Below are positions 8,290 to 8,692 of a stretch of 8,692 nucleotides of DNA, piece after piece. The notes under the pieces are model-generated. The model made no database searches and was not told the DNA's origin. It worked only from the letters and a program-made list of their open reading frames with translations. Positions within the stretch are counted from its first letter, which is position 1, and each line of letters opens with the position of its first letter. The stretch comes from Gallionellaceae bacterium (GTDB taxonomy: Bacteria; Pseudomonadota; Gammaproteobacteria; Burkholderiales; Gallionellaceae): positions 1 to 8,692 of the forward strand of contig CANFCA010000032.1 in the NCBI GenBank assembly GCA_947445045.1. The letters run 5' to 3'. The translations under genes were made by a program, and so were the position numbers.

Positions 8290-8692
8290 GCACTAACACG
8301 CTATCCAATAAATTGAGATTCAAATAATTTGCTGCCACTTTTCTATCAGGCTGCACTTGGTACGGCACAACGCCTAGCATCGGCGCGGCAATGCGTTGCT
8401 GCAAAGCAGCGATATTCTCATCCAACATCGGCATATTTTCTTCCGCACAATTCGCTACCCAGCCCGCCAACACCAAGCCACGTGCAGCAATGGCTTGAAC
8501 CGTTAACAGCGCGTGATTCAAGCAACCCAGCCGCATCCCCACCACCAAAATAATCGGCAAGCCTAATTGCATCGCCAAATCCGCGCTATCTTCACGATCA
8601 TTTAGCGGCACAAGAAAACCGCCTGCACCCTCAACTATCACCACATCTGCTTGCCCTGCCAACTCAGTAAACGATGCCACGATACGCTCAAG
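8282..8692 (-). CDS. bioD: Dethiobiotin synthetase BioD (N-terminal part beyond window)
   Basis: ATP-dependent dethiobiotin synthetase, which closes the ureido ring from 7,8-diaminopelargonate and CO2, the penultimate step of biotin synthesis. The frame is open to the right edge, so about 136 C-terminal residues are present and the P-loop half is missing; the GTG at 8678-8680 is internal, not a start. Family signs are the DVVIVEGAGGFLVPLND block (VEGAGG), LPIILVVGMRLGCLNHALLT (key GMRLGCLNHA, where the family has a conserved Gly-x-x-x-Gly-x-x-Asn-His turn), the GWVANC strand that precedes the nucleotide-base site, and LGVVPY near the end. The stop overlaps the start of the TauE-like gene by 8 bp. 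The partner bio genes, if clustered, would lie to the right of this window. Confidence 0.93.
   Translation of the reverse strand, partial: LERIVASFTELAGQADVVIVEGAGGFLVPLNDREDSADLAMQLGLPIILVVGMRLGCLNHALLTVQAIAARGLVLAGWVANCAEENMPMLDENIAALQQRIAAPMLGVVPYQVQPDRKVAANYLNLNLLDSVLVHG

Overview
The window looks like core chromosome of a betaproteobacterium, possibly of the Nitrosomonadales/Gallionellaceae type. The basis is the SerS, RarA and short-linker FtsK sequences, the ftsK-lolA-rarA-serS order and moderate GC (about 50-55% in most genes, hand-sampled). The taxonomic call is an inference from remembered family sequence, not a search result.

Layout: the first 212 bases hold the 3' end of a plus-strand gene of unknown function. 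Everything else is a tightly packed minus-strand series, read from right to left: bioD (5' part beyond the right edge), a TauE/SafE (UreH-like) membrane protein, a Sco-type copper lipoprotein, ftsK, an FkbM-family methyltransferase, lolA, rarA and serS. Gaps are 0-15 bp, or the genes overlap, except for 88 bp before sco and about 65 bp before ftsK. serS and the plus-strand gene converge with only 2 bp between their stop codons. No intergenic stretch exceeds 100 bp. I saw no tRNA, rRNA, CRISPR array or transposase gene.

How the genes relate: bioD makes dethiobiotin for biotin synthesis. The TauE-like and Sco-like proteins probably act together in copper handling for cytochrome oxidase assembly. 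FtsK links division to chromosome segregation, LolA carries lipoproteins to the outer membrane, RarA acts at stalled replication forks and SerS charges tRNA-Ser. The FkbM methyltransferase is the odd member: it interrupts the common ftsK-lolA junction, is coupled to lolA by an ATGA overlap, and is more AT-rich than ftsK.

The most notable non-gene content is three palindromic repeats of two families. Two are REPIN-like doublets of inverted REP units, each unit carrying GTAG followed by a small hairpin. One lies in frame inside rarA and the other in the leader of sco. The third, an unrelated double hairpin, lies in frame inside the TauE-like gene. Two proteins here thus carry loops encoded by repeats. 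serS also has an AT-rich in-frame expansion. I did not find an undescribed multi-gene system; the genes are mostly housekeeping.
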